Source: JAQVOO01 sp964524755 (lineage in GTDB: Bacteria > Spirochaetota > Spirochaetia > Sphaerochaetales > Sphaerochaetaceae). From it: a DNA stretch of 9,789 bases. The stretch covers positions 1 through 9,789 of the forward strand of contig CAZGDR010000058.1 in assembly GCA_964524755.1 (NCBI GenBank). Direction: 5' to 3'. The notes under the pieces were generated by a model. It searched no databases, was not told the origin of the DNA, and saw only the letters and a program-made list of their open reading frames with translations. Of the stretch, positions 1 to 6,397 are shown in pieces. Both the position numbers and the translations under genes were made by a program. Positions within the stretch are counted from its first letter, which is position 1. Every line of letters starts with the position of its first letter.

Positions 1-32
1 TCAAACGCTCTAGCCAACTGAGCTACACCCCC
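1..32 (-). tRNA. tRNA gene, 5' part only (cut by window edge); isotype not determinable
   Basis: Read on the minus strand, the first 32 bases give a canonical tRNA 5' half: a 7-nt acceptor strand GGGGGTG, T8 A9, a D stem GCTC/GAGC closing a D loop AGTTGGCTA, G26 and an anticodon 5' stem TTTGA. The window ends before the anticodon loop, so the amino acid cannot be read. The GGGGGTGTAGCTCAG start resembles bacterial tRNA-Ala, but that is only a resemblance. The gene is preceded on its own strand by a near-consensus promoter. The plus-strand neighbour asd diverges from it. Confidence 0.93.
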
Positions 33-45
33 AAATCCAATGCCT

Positions 46-74
46 AGCATATAGATGGAAACTTATTTAGTCAA
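46..74 (-). promoter_or_regulatory. Promoter of the tRNA gene (TTGACT-N17-TATGCT)
   Basis: On the minus strand TTGACT (74-69) is separated by exactly 17 nt from TATGCT (51-46). These match the sigma-70 -35 box at 5 of 6 positions and the -10 box at 4 of 6. A start about 7 nt downstream would leave a leader of only a few bases before the mature tRNA end at 32, as is usual for tRNA genes. The copy of CTATTGCCAA at 100-91 lies 16 nt upstream of the -35 box. Confidence 0.7.
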
Positions 75-90
75 TATTAAACCATAATAG

Positions 91-192
91 TTGGCAATAG
101 TGGAGAAAAAGAGGGGTTAAAAACAAACATTTAGTTATCAATATAACAAAATGTAAAATAAATAACATAAATATGGCTAAACCTATTGCCAA
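91..192. repeat. 10-bp inverted repeat in the tRNA/asd divergent region
   Basis: TTGGCAATAG at 91-100 and its exact reverse complement CTATTGCCAA at 183-192 are separated by 82 bp. The left arm lies just upstream of the tRNA -35 box and the right arm overlaps the proposed asd -35 box (TTGCCA, 186-191). The 8-bp core GGCAATAG recurs at 8523-8530 in the other divergent region. Each arm therefore reads CTATTGCC toward the gene it precedes, which would suit a binding site shared by both promoters. The repeat is directly visible; its function is inferred. Confidence 0.45.
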
Positions 193-215
193 AAAGGTCG
201 TTATCGCGATACAGT
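186..215 (+). promoter_or_regulatory. Candidate promoter of asd (TTGCCA-N18-TACAGT)
   Basis: TTGCCA at 186-191 (5 of 6 to consensus) and TACAGT at 210-215 are 18 nt apart, about 50 bp before the asd start. The upstream sequence is very AT-rich and contains a small palindrome (GTTAT-CAAT-ATAAC, 134-147), so other promoter placements are possible. This is pattern matching only. Confidence 0.35.
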
Positions 216-265
216 CCAACACAATTGATAAAAAGCATGAGTAGTGTGCTTTGGGAGAGACACGT

Positions 266-1282
266 ATGAATAAAATTAAAGTTGCCGTCATTGGAGCGAC
301 TGGTGCAGTTGGACAAGTTTTTATGTGGATGCTTGCAGACCATCCATGGTTTGAGGTTGTATATCTTACTGCATCGGCAGCCAGAATTAACCAAGCCTAT
401 GCTTCAACAGTGCATTGGTTACTACCCTTTGAGATGCCCCATTCAATTCGTGATAGGGTAATAAGTGAATTCAGCGCTGAAACAATGAAAAATCGGGGTG
501 TGCAGATAGTATTTTCCGCATTACCTACTAATGTCGCAGCTGAAGCAGAACCTTTGCTTCGTGAAAAGGGCTTTTATGTATTTTCTAATGCTTCAGCCAT
601 GCGATCTTTTAAAAACGTGCCAATTCTTATTCCTGAAGCAAATCTAGAAACTCTAGATTTAATTGAAGATCAAGGATACCCAGAGAAAGGTTTTGTAGTG
701 ACCAATGCTAACTGTGTGACTACAGGACTTGCTATGGCAGTTGCTCCATTACGGAAATTCGGCATCAAAGAAATATCTGTATGTTCATATCAATCAGTTA
801 GTGGTGCCGGCTATCCAGGACTTTCTTCTTTCGATATAACCGACAATTGTATCCCTTATATAGGGGGCGAAGAGGAGAAAATTGAGGCAGAGATTAAGAA
901 AATCCTTTCCATTGACCCCATTGTAGATGCTTATTGTGTACGAGTTCCAGTTATGTTTGGGCACCTTGAAGCCGTGTGGCTTACCTTGGAACAAGACGTT
1001 TCAATCGAAGAGATTGTAAAAACATGGGACGAATTTAGAGAAGTACCGCATTTACCCTCGACTCCCGAACGACCTGTATTGTATGATAAATCCAATACGT
1101 CCCCTCAACCTAAACATGCGTTTTGGGGAGACCCCAAAGGAATGGTGGTCTATACTGGGCGCCTAAAAAAACGTGGGAATCGAATTGGGTTTGTCCTATT
1201 AGTTAATAATCTGGTGAAGGGAGCAGCTGGTGGCTCTATTCAAAATGCTGAAGCCTTCATTGAGAAATATAAATTACTCTAA
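266..1282 (+). CDS. asd: Aspartate-semialdehyde dehydrogenase, archaeal/fungal-type
   Basis: Catalyses the NADPH-dependent reduction of aspartyl-4-phosphate to aspartate-4-semialdehyde, the branch point to lysine/diaminopimelate, threonine and methionine; cytosolic. The 338-residue protein opens with a Rossmann nucleotide-binding loop GATGAVG (10-16). It carries the active-site cysteine in TNANCVTTG (Cys150) and the catalytic histidine in RVPVMFGHLEAV (His233). The NANCVTT context and overall sequence fit the archaeal/fungal branch rather than the E. coli type. I start at ATG 266 because GGGAGAG (253-259) sits 6 nt upstream. An in-frame TTG at 251 would add five residues and would overlap that ribosome site. 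The next gene begins 15 bp after the stop, so the two are probably cotranscribed. No other lysine or threonine pathway gene is in view. Confidence 0.93.
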   Translation: MNKIKVAVIGATGAVGQVFMWMLADHPWFEVVYLTASAARINQAYASTVHWLLPFEMPHSIRDRVISEFSAETMKNRGVQIVFSALPTNVAAEAEPLLREKGFYVFSNASAMRSFKNVPILIPEANLETLDLIEDQGYPEKGFVVTNANCVTTGLAMAVAPLRKFGIKEISVCSYQSVSGAGYPGLSSFDITDNCIPYIGGEEEKIEAEIKKILSIDPIVDAYCVRVPVMFGHLEAVWLTLEQDVSIEEIVKTWDEFREVPHLPSTPERPVLYDKSNTSPQPKHAFWGDPKGMVVYTGRLKKRGNRIGFVLLVNNLVKGAAGGSIQNAEAFIEKYKLL

Positions 1283-1297
1283 TTAGGTGGAAATGGT

Positions 1298-1861
1298 ATG
1301 GTGAAAAAAATTCTTGTAATAGTAATGGTGCTTTGTTTTGCAACTATTGCAGTTTCAGCTAAACTTATCTCCTTTGGATTTGGGGCTCATGCCCTTCTTC
1401 CTAAAGATAACACTGATGTGGTAGAAGAGTGGGCCTTCGGAGGAGAAGTCAGACTGAAGGTTTTATTTGCTGAAGGGGTAATTAGCGCACTCTATGAACC
1501 TGATAATCGCACTGCTAGTTTGGTTACGGTCGGCACATCGATGAATTTGTTTGGTCTGCTCCATGTTGGCCTAGGTGTGGGGCCAGCCTTTTCATTAGAA
1601 GAGAGTGGTAAAGAGGTGCATTGGGCATACATGGATACCGATCAAGCTTATCAAGCAGCTCCTGATTTAGGTTCTGCTTTTGATCAGGGGCTCATCCATT
1701 ATCGCGCACATGGAGATATTAAAGTTGGTCGCCTTTCATTTGGCCTGACGTATCAGGTACCATCCCAAGGATTCACTTTAAATGACAACGATGTTGCCAA
1801 ATTGGGTCCCGCTTGGGGTGATGGACGAATCGGTACTTCACTTTTATTTTGGTTGTTCTGA
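1298..1861 (+). CDS. Small exported protein, probable outer-membrane beta-barrel
   Basis: 187 residues, not recognised at family level. The N-terminus is a clear Sec signal peptide: KK at 3-4, a hydrophobic core (5-19) and an A-x-A-like site VSA/K after residue 21. There is no lipobox. The mature part alternates glycine-rich and aromatic/hydrophobic stretches without helical membrane segments. It ends in S-L-L-F-W-L-F, with aromatic or hydrophobic residues at positions 1, 3 and 5 from the end, which is the pattern recognised by the BAM machinery. About 166 mature residues would suit an 8-strand barrel. The start has AGGTGG (1285-1290) 7 nt upstream. The last 18 bp are shared, antiparallel, with the convergent U32 gene. 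A periplasmic beta protein is the alternative. Its link to the upstream asd gene is positional only. Confidence 0.7.
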   Translation: MVKKILVIVMVLCFATIAVSAKLISFGFGAHALLPKDNTDVVEEWAFGGEVRLKVLFAEGVISALYEPDNRTASLVTVGTSMNLFGLLHVGLGVGPAFSLEESGKEVHWAYMDTDQAYQAAPDLGSAFDQGLIHYRAHGDIKVGRLSFGLTYQVPSQGFTLNDNDVAKLGPAWGDGRIGTSLLFWLF

Positions 1862-4066
1862 TACAATTGTTATGCAATCGCGAACCATCACTCGATATTC
1901 TCTTTCATTCTGCTCGACGGTCCAGTTGCCTCGTCGCGGGCAACCTTCACATTTCTGCTTTAACGTATCATAGCGATAACAACTGCGGCTAATAAATAGC
2001 GGGATAGAGAAATGTGAGCCAGGTGAAGTTGATAGGCCCGGCCAGGATGTAGTATCAATAACGTTACGTTCAACCCAGTGGTACATACCAATTAATGAGG
2101 GTAGAGTTGCGCAGCTCAAAGCTGCTGCATAACGGTTTGCCATATAGACATAAATATCAATGAAATAATTAATCTCAGAGTGTTTTCGGGCCCAAGCAAG
2201 TTGAGCAATATTATTTATGCCAACATACAGGGGTGTATCTATGTACTCAATGAGGAGATCCAGTGTTTCCAGATATATTTGTTCTTCAAACATGATGGGG
2301 GCGAGAGGAAGGTAGGCGATACCATCTTGGACGGCAAGAATTTGGCTTAACTTCATACCACTTTGTAAGAGTCTCAACACCTCTGCAGGATCAATCCAAG
2401 GGATGGGACGGTCATAATGGGGTGAGATCTCTGAACGAGAAGGGAGGTGTTGGAGGTTGTATGTTCCTAATTTTCTTGGTATTGAAACTGCTGTAATGGC
2501 TTTTTCAAGTTCTGTGTGGAGAAATTCATACCAAGATCGCCGCACATCCTTTACTATCGATAATGGAATAAATACCTCGTGATCGGCTAAACCAGTTTGA
2601 TTGGTAATTAAAATGTTCTCTCCAATCATTCCTGTTTCCGTTGAAGCAGTAAAAACATTCTCTAGGTTCTGCTGTAGGTTTTGTGGTTTTCTAGCTGGTT
2701 GTACCTCAATAGGAAAAGATTGAACCAATACTTTGGAAATCCATTTTGGAGTATTGTTGGCGGTAATTACTAACGCATTGGGGTGAATAACGAGGTCTAG
2801 AGTAATGGGATAGCGATAGGGCTTTAAAGACGATTCCTGAATCTCTGGTAGATTTAGATTATGCTGGGACACTCTGTAAAGAGGAGCTCCTGCTGTAACC
2901 AGCGCTGTAAAAGGCACCTGAATACGAACAGTCGAATTAGCTTTTCCCCTAAAGAGTTCATTTTTATATCTATCTTGTATTGAAGAGAGGCCAAAGCGGA
3001 CAGGTAGTGTTACAGCGTTCGGTGTATCAATGAGAAGCATGAGCCCATCACGAATGGCAATCTCATGCGTTAATGTAATAGTGATAGAGGTGGGCGAGTC
3101 GGGGCCACAACCTTGAACAACTCTCCCTACTTCAATGCCTTTATGTCCTGGGAATTCGGTATCCACCAAAGAGGGGGTATGCCGGTTCTCTTGTGGTTTC
3201 TCCTTTCCATAGGAGAACATCCAGCCCGCACTAGGAGTGCGAGAAAATTGTGTTCTTAATTCCTCATGCGATGTTGTTTTACCATCTAATAATTTGCGAT
3301 AGTATTGAGCCGCAAAGTATACATAAGCAGGGCTTTTCATGCGACCTTCTATTTTTACAGCATCTATTCCTATGTCCCGCAAACGGAGAATTTGATCGTC
3401 AAGAGCGAGGTCGGTCATTGAAAAACAATACCCTTTATTAGCTCTCTGATCACTTTCTGCTCCAGGGTAATTAAACCAAGTGCGACAAATTTGGGCACAT
3501 TCTCCTCGGTTTGCACTTCGTCCAGTAATAAGGTGAGAAGCCATACAAAGCCCTGAAAATCCATAACACAATGCACCGTGGATAAACACTTTCAAATCCA
3601 CTTCTGGACATGCTTTTCTTATACCTTCTATTTCTTTGAAAGTTAATTCGCGTGATAAAATAATCCGGCTGAATCCTAAACGTTGTAATTCCTTAACTCC
3701 CCCAATCGTATGCACGGCGAGTTGTGTACTGCAGTGAAGAGGTAATGAGGGGAAGTCAAACGCGATGATCGATGCCAAGCCGAGGTCCTGAACAATAACT
3801 CCATCGATGTTCAACAACTCAAGCCGTCTCAAAAGGGGCGTTATATGGTCTATTTCGGAATCTTCCAGTACAGTGTTCAGTGCGACATAGATCTTTTTGT
3901 GAAGCCGAACAGCTTCGCCCTTTAATTGTGCAAGTTCTTCAAATGAGAAGTTAGTCGCACTTTTACGGGCTGAGTATTGTCTTAGGCCTAGGTAAACAGA
4001 ATCTGCACCTCCTGCAAAAGCTTGCAGAGCAGCTTGTAATGATCCAGCGGGTAATGAGAGTTCCAT
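1844..4066 (-). CDS. U32 peptidase-family protein (RlhA/UbiU/YrrO superfamily), with cysteine-rich C-terminus
   Basis: About 740 residues. The N-terminal ~300 residues are a U32-type TIM-barrel domain. The family signature is present at about 159-177, F-x2-GAL-C-x4-G-x-C, with Lys where the PROSITE pattern has Glu, followed by NRGECAQICR and EGRMKSPAY. Cysteines 167, 174, 190 and 194 (perhaps with 214) resemble those that bind [4Fe-4S] in UbiU/UbiV. Known relatives hydroxylate RNA bases (RlhA on 23S rRNA, TrhO/TrhP on tRNA) or act in O2-independent ubiquinone synthesis, so 'peptidase' is probably misleading. The length is nearest RlhA (about 650 residues) but exceeds it. The last 50 residues hold a second cysteine set, C-x9-C-x2-C-x21-C (696-731). 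The start is the second of two adjacent ATGs: AGGA (4075-4072) is 5 nt before it and only 2 nt before the first, at 4069. Specific substrate unknown. Confidence 0.85.
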   Translation of the reverse strand: MELSLPAGSLQAALQAFAGGADSVYLGLRQYSARKSATNFSFEELAQLKGEAVRLHKKIYVALNTVLEDSEIDHITPLLRRLELLNIDGVIVQDLGLASIIAFDFPSLPLHCSTQLAVHTIGGVKELQRLGFSRIILSRELTFKEIEGIRKACPEVDLKVFIHGALCYGFSGLCMASHLITGRSANRGECAQICRTWFNYPGAESDQRANKGYCFSMTDLALDDQILRLRDIGIDAVKIEGRMKSPAYVYFAAQYYRKLLDGKTTSHEELRTQFSRTPSAGWMFSYGKEKPQENRHTPSLVDTEFPGHKGIEVGRVVQGCGPDSPTSITITLTHEIAIRDGLMLLIDTPNAVTLPVRFGLSSIQDRYKNELFRGKANSTVRIQVPFTALVTAGAPLYRVSQHNLNLPEIQESSLKPYRYPITLDLVIHPNALVITANNTPKWISKVLVQSFPIEVQPARKPQNLQQNLENVFTASTETGMIGENILITNQTGLADHEVFIPLSIVKDVRRSWYEFLHTELEKAITAVSIPRKLGTYNLQHLPSRSEISPHYDRPIPWIDPAEVLRLLQSGMKLSQILAVQDGIAYLPLAPIMFEEQIYLETLDLLIEYIDTPLYVGINNIAQLAWARKHSEINYFIDIYVYMANRYAAALSCATLPSLIGMYHWVERNVIDTTSWPGLSTSPGSHFSIPLFISRSCYRYDTLKQKCEGCPRRGNWTVEQNEREYRVMVRDCITIVSEQPK

Positions 4067-4153
4067 CATAATCCTATTTTATTCCCCAATTAGTTAGAAA
4101 TTACCATATCGTTATCTTTGATAAAGAATAAAGCAACCTAGGAATAATAGCAA

Positions 4154-4194
4154 TTGCACAGGTCTTAAAGGAGCTGAGGATAAGACTGTGCCAA
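4154..4194. other. Imperfect inverted repeat / RNA hairpin in the pckG upstream region
   Basis: GCACA (4156-4160) pairs with TGTGC (4187-4191) and GTCTTA (4162-4167) pairs with TAAGAC (4181-4186), with a single bulged G at 4161. TT/AA can extend the base past a bulged C at 4192. The 13-nt loop (4168-4180) is purine-rich and contains AAGGAG. Neither strand has a strong T-run directly after it, so it is a poor terminator, and it sits between two divergent genes where none is needed. It may be an mRNA leader element, a small-RNA stem or a protein-binding palindrome. The structure is visible; the role is unknown. Confidence 0.5.
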
Positions 4195-4321
4195 GAGTTT
4201 TAATGTAGAACTTGCTAATTTTAGCGTACATTGGGGACTTGAATATATTACATTTCCTACATTTTTCAAGGCGTACGACAGGCTCGAAAAATGAATTGTA
4301 TTGCAAACAGCTAAAGAAAAT

Positions 4322-4339
4322 AAGAATACTCATATTCTT
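4322..4339. promoter_or_regulatory. 7+7 bp palindrome AAGAATA-CTCA-TATTCTT, candidate operator of pckG
   Basis: A perfect inverted repeat with a 4-bp spacer ends 13 bp before the proposed -35 element of pckG and is followed closely by a second short palindrome, CTATATAG (4340-4347). Its position immediately upstream of the promoter would suit a dimeric regulator, activator or repressor. I do not recognise the motif as that of a named regulator. In this AT-rich stretch a chance origin is possible. Confidence 0.4.
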
Positions 4340-4352
4340 CTATATAGTAGGA

Positions 4353-4379
4353 TTGTAAATTATTAAAAAAAAATATAAT
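4353..4379 (+). promoter_or_regulatory. Candidate pckG promoter (TTGTAA-N15-TATAAT)
   Basis: A perfect -10 hexamer TATAAT lies at 4374-4379, 57 bp before the pckG start. The best -35 match is TTGTAA at 4353-4358 with a short 15-nt spacer; GATTGT at 4351-4356 gives 17 nt with a poorer match. The spacer contains nine consecutive A residues, a tract prone to length change that would alter promoter spacing. The predicted leader is about 50 nt. Confidence 0.55.
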
Positions 4380-4436
4380 GTTCTTCAAATAGAAATCAGA
4401 GCACCCTAAATTTGCTTTGAAAATAAGGAGAAATGG

Positions 4437-6278
4437 ATGAAATTACAAGACCTCAAGCATGCAGGACTGAAAAGATGGGTCAACGAAGTTGCCCAACTTA
4501 CAAAACCTGAGGCCATTGTGATCGCTGACGGCAGCGAAAAACAGTACAACCAGTTAGTGGATGAAATGATTGCTAGTGGAGTTGCCACACAACTTAATCC
4601 CAAGAAGAAACCAGGATGCATAGCATTTTTCTCAGATCCCTCTGACGTTGCACGTGTTGAAAACCGAACGTATATAGCGGCAAAAACTAAAGAAGCCGCT
4701 GGACCAACCAATAACTGGATTGATCCCGTTGAACTCAAGAAAACCATGACTGGTTTATATGATGGATGCATGAAAGGACGGACCTTATATGTAATTCCAT
4801 TCTCAATGGGACCTGTAGGTTCCGACATTGCTAAAATTGGTGTTGAAATCACCGACAGTCCCTACGTTGTCACCAATATGGTTATTATGACACGTGTTGG
4901 TACTCGTGTGCTCGATGTTTTAGGTACCGACGGAACCTTTGTTCCCTGCCTCCACAGTGTAGGTAAGCCCCTAGCTGAAGGAGAATCTGATGAAGGTAAG
5001 TGGCCTTGTGCACCTCTCGATCAAAAATATATCTCCCATTTCCCAGAAACACGTGAGATCTGGTCGTATGGTTCAGGCTACGGTGGGAATGCACTCTTGG
5101 GTAAGAAATGTCTGGCCCTGCGTATAGCATCAGTCATTGCTCGCGATGAGGGTTGGTTGGCAGAGCATATGCTCATTTTGAAAATCACCAGCCCTGAAGG
5201 TGTGGCAAAATATGTTGCTGCAGCTTTCCCAAGTGCCTGTGGAAAGACCAACTTAGCTATGTTGGTTCCTACCATTGCTGATTGGAAAGTCGAGACTATT
5301 GGTGATGATATTGCTTGGATGAAATTCAAAGAAGATGGCCGCTTATATGCGATTAATCCTGAAGCAGGTTTCTTTGGTGTAGCCCCAGGAACTTCCATGG
5401 ACTCAAATCCCAATGCTATGTATTCATTAGAGAAGAACTCTATCTTTACTAACTGTGCTATCACTGAAGACAAGGATATTTGGTGGGAGGATATTGGGTA
5501 TGATGCTCCAAGCAAATTAATTGACTGGAAGGAGAATGAGTGGGTACAGGATAAAGGCAATAAAGCTCAAAGCCCTGCAGCTCACCCCAATGCTCGTTTT
5601 ACCGCCCCTGCAAGTCAGTGCCCGAGTATTGCACCTGAGTGGGAAGATCCAAATGGAGTCCCTATTGATGCTATTCTCTTTGGAGGACGTCGTCCTAAAA
5701 CAATTCCCTTAGTGCATCAAGCTCGCGACTGGAATCATGGTGTATTCCTTGGTTCTATTGTTGGTTCGGAGATTACGGCGGCAGCCCTTGATCTCAAGGC
5801 TGGTACCATTCGACGTGATCCCTTCGCGATGCTGCCTTTCTGTGGGTATCATATGGGTGAATACTTTCAGCACTGGATTAACATGGGTAAAACCCATGAT
5901 CAGTCTAAATTACCAAAGATCTTCTACGTAAACTGGTTCCGCAGATCTGATGAGGGGAAGTTTATATGGCCAGGATTTGGTGAGAATAGTCGTGTGCTCA
6001 AGTGGGTATTTGAGGCTTGTGCCGGGACTGCGAAATTCCAAGAAACTCCCATTGGTATTATGCCAACTTCTGATGCGATCGATCGCCCTGCAGGTCTAAG
6101 CGAAGCTGATATGGCTGAGTTACTCTGTGTTGACCGTGAAGGATGGCTCAAAGAAGTTGCAGATATCAGAGAGCATCACTATCCTAAATTTGGTGACAAG
6201 TTACCGTCTGAACTCTCAGCGATGCTTGATATCATGGAAGATAATCTCAATAAATCAGCGTGTAGTTGTGATTGCTAA
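4437..6278 (+). CDS. pckG: Phosphoenolpyruvate carboxykinase (GTP)
   Basis: Interconverts oxaloacetate and PEP with GTP/GDP (EC 4.1.1.32) in the cytosol. It serves gluconeogenesis or, in fermenters, CO2 fixation toward oxaloacetate. The 613 residues match the usual length. The diagnostic PEPCK-GTP P-loop FPSACGKTN is at 264-272 with its reactive Cys268, followed by the metal/kinase-2 segment GDDIAWM (289-295). Other family landmarks are LHSVGKP, YGSGYGGNALLGKK, NPEAGFFGVAPGTS, FGGRRPKTIPLV and NWFRRSDEGKFIWPGFGENSR. The ATG at 4437 has AAGGAG 6 nt upstream; another ATG at 4433 is in a different frame. The protein ends in an unusual cysteine-rich tail, ACSCDC. The gene has its own promoter region and its own terminator, so it is probably monocistronic. 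Confidence 0.98.
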   Translation: MKLQDLKHAGLKRWVNEVAQLTKPEAIVIADGSEKQYNQLVDEMIASGVATQLNPKKKPGCIAFFSDPSDVARVENRTYIAAKTKEAAGPTNNWIDPVELKKTMTGLYDGCMKGRTLYVIPFSMGPVGSDIAKIGVEITDSPYVVTNMVIMTRVGTRVLDVLGTDGTFVPCLHSVGKPLAEGESDEGKWPCAPLDQKYISHFPETREIWSYGSGYGGNALLGKKCLALRIASVIARDEGWLAEHMLILKITSPEGVAKYVAAAFPSACGKTNLAMLVPTIADWKVETIGDDIAWMKFKEDGRLYAINPEAGFFGVAPGTSMDSNPNAMYSLEKNSIFTNCAITEDKDIWWEDIGYDAPSKLIDWKENEWVQDKGNKAQSPAAHPNARFTAPASQCPSIAPEWEDPNGVPIDAILFGGRRPKTIPLVHQARDWNHGVFLGSIVGSEITAAALDLKAGTIRRDPFAMLPFCGYHMGEYFQHWINMGKTHDQSKLPKIFYVNWFRRSDEGKFIWPGFGENSRVLKWVFEACAGTAKFQETPIGIMPTSDAIDRPAGLSEADMAELLCVDREGWLKEVADIREHHYPKFGDKLPSELSAMLDIMEDNLNKSACSCDC

Positions 6279-6290
6279 TTAGGAAGCAAG

Positions 6291-6328
6291 ACGGATTGTA
6301 ACTGGAGAGTTGCCGTCCGTTTCTTCTC
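6291..6328 (+). terminator. Rho-independent terminator of pckG
   Basis: Starting 12 bp after the pckG stop, ACGGATTGTAACT (6291-6303) pairs with AGTTGCCGTCCGT (6308-6320) around a GGAG tetraloop. This is a 13-bp stem with one T/C mismatch and two wobble pairs, followed by the pyrimidine run TTCTTCTC. The arrangement fits an intrinsic terminator on the plus strand. Confidence 0.8.
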
Positions 6329-6346
6329 TGCTAGGAAAATATATCT

Positions 6347-6380
6347 AACCGCCTAAGGCAGTATACTTTGGGCGGTTTCT
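6347..6380. terminator. Second stem-loop between convergent pckG and panE, possibly bidirectional
   Basis: AACCGCC (6347-6353) pairs with GGCGGTT (6371-6377). On the plus strand TAAGG/CTTTG extends the stem to 12 bp with two wobble pairs and a 7-nt loop, followed by TTTCT. On the minus strand the inner part has two mismatches but the 7-bp GC-rich base remains. There it lies 20 bp after the panE stop and is followed by AGATATATTTT. It probably serves panE, with a backup role for pckG. Confidence 0.65.
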
Positions 6381-6397
6381 ATAATGAGAAAAGTTAT

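Larger units (their letters stand above)
4070..4436. other. 367-bp divergent intergenic region between the U32 gene and pckG
   Basis: AT-rich and without a convincing gene. A 73-codon open frame at 4112-4333 (minus) has no good ribosome site and an unconvincing composition. The region holds a bulged 11-bp hairpin (4154-4194), a 7+7 bp palindrome (4322-4339), a TATAAT promoter for pckG and its Shine-Dalgarno AAGGAG (4425-4430, 6 nt from the start). On the plus strand TTGATA (4118-4123) and AATAAT (4143-4148), 19 nt apart, could form a second upstream promoter starting a transcript right at the hairpin. I see no clear promoter for the minus-strand U32 gene, only weak AT-rich candidates. Confidence 0.6.

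Noticed and set aside
134..147. Small palindrome GTTAT-CAAT-ATAAC upstream of asd
   Set aside because: Only 5-bp arms in very AT-rich sequence; expected by chance and not aligned with a convincing promoter.
251..265. TTG start five codons upstream of asd
   Set aside because: It would consume the GGGAGAG ribosome site; ATG 266 has correct spacing and gives the usual N-terminus of the family.
4112..4333. 73-codon open frame on the minus strand in the intergenic region
   Set aside because: No good ribosome site, composition typical of translated AT-rich non-coding DNA, and it covers the hairpin and palindrome; no family resemblance seen.
5078..5560. Long antisense open frame (160 codons) within pckG
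   Set aside because: Shadow of the highly conserved PEP carboxykinase reading frame; no ribosome site or independent signal.
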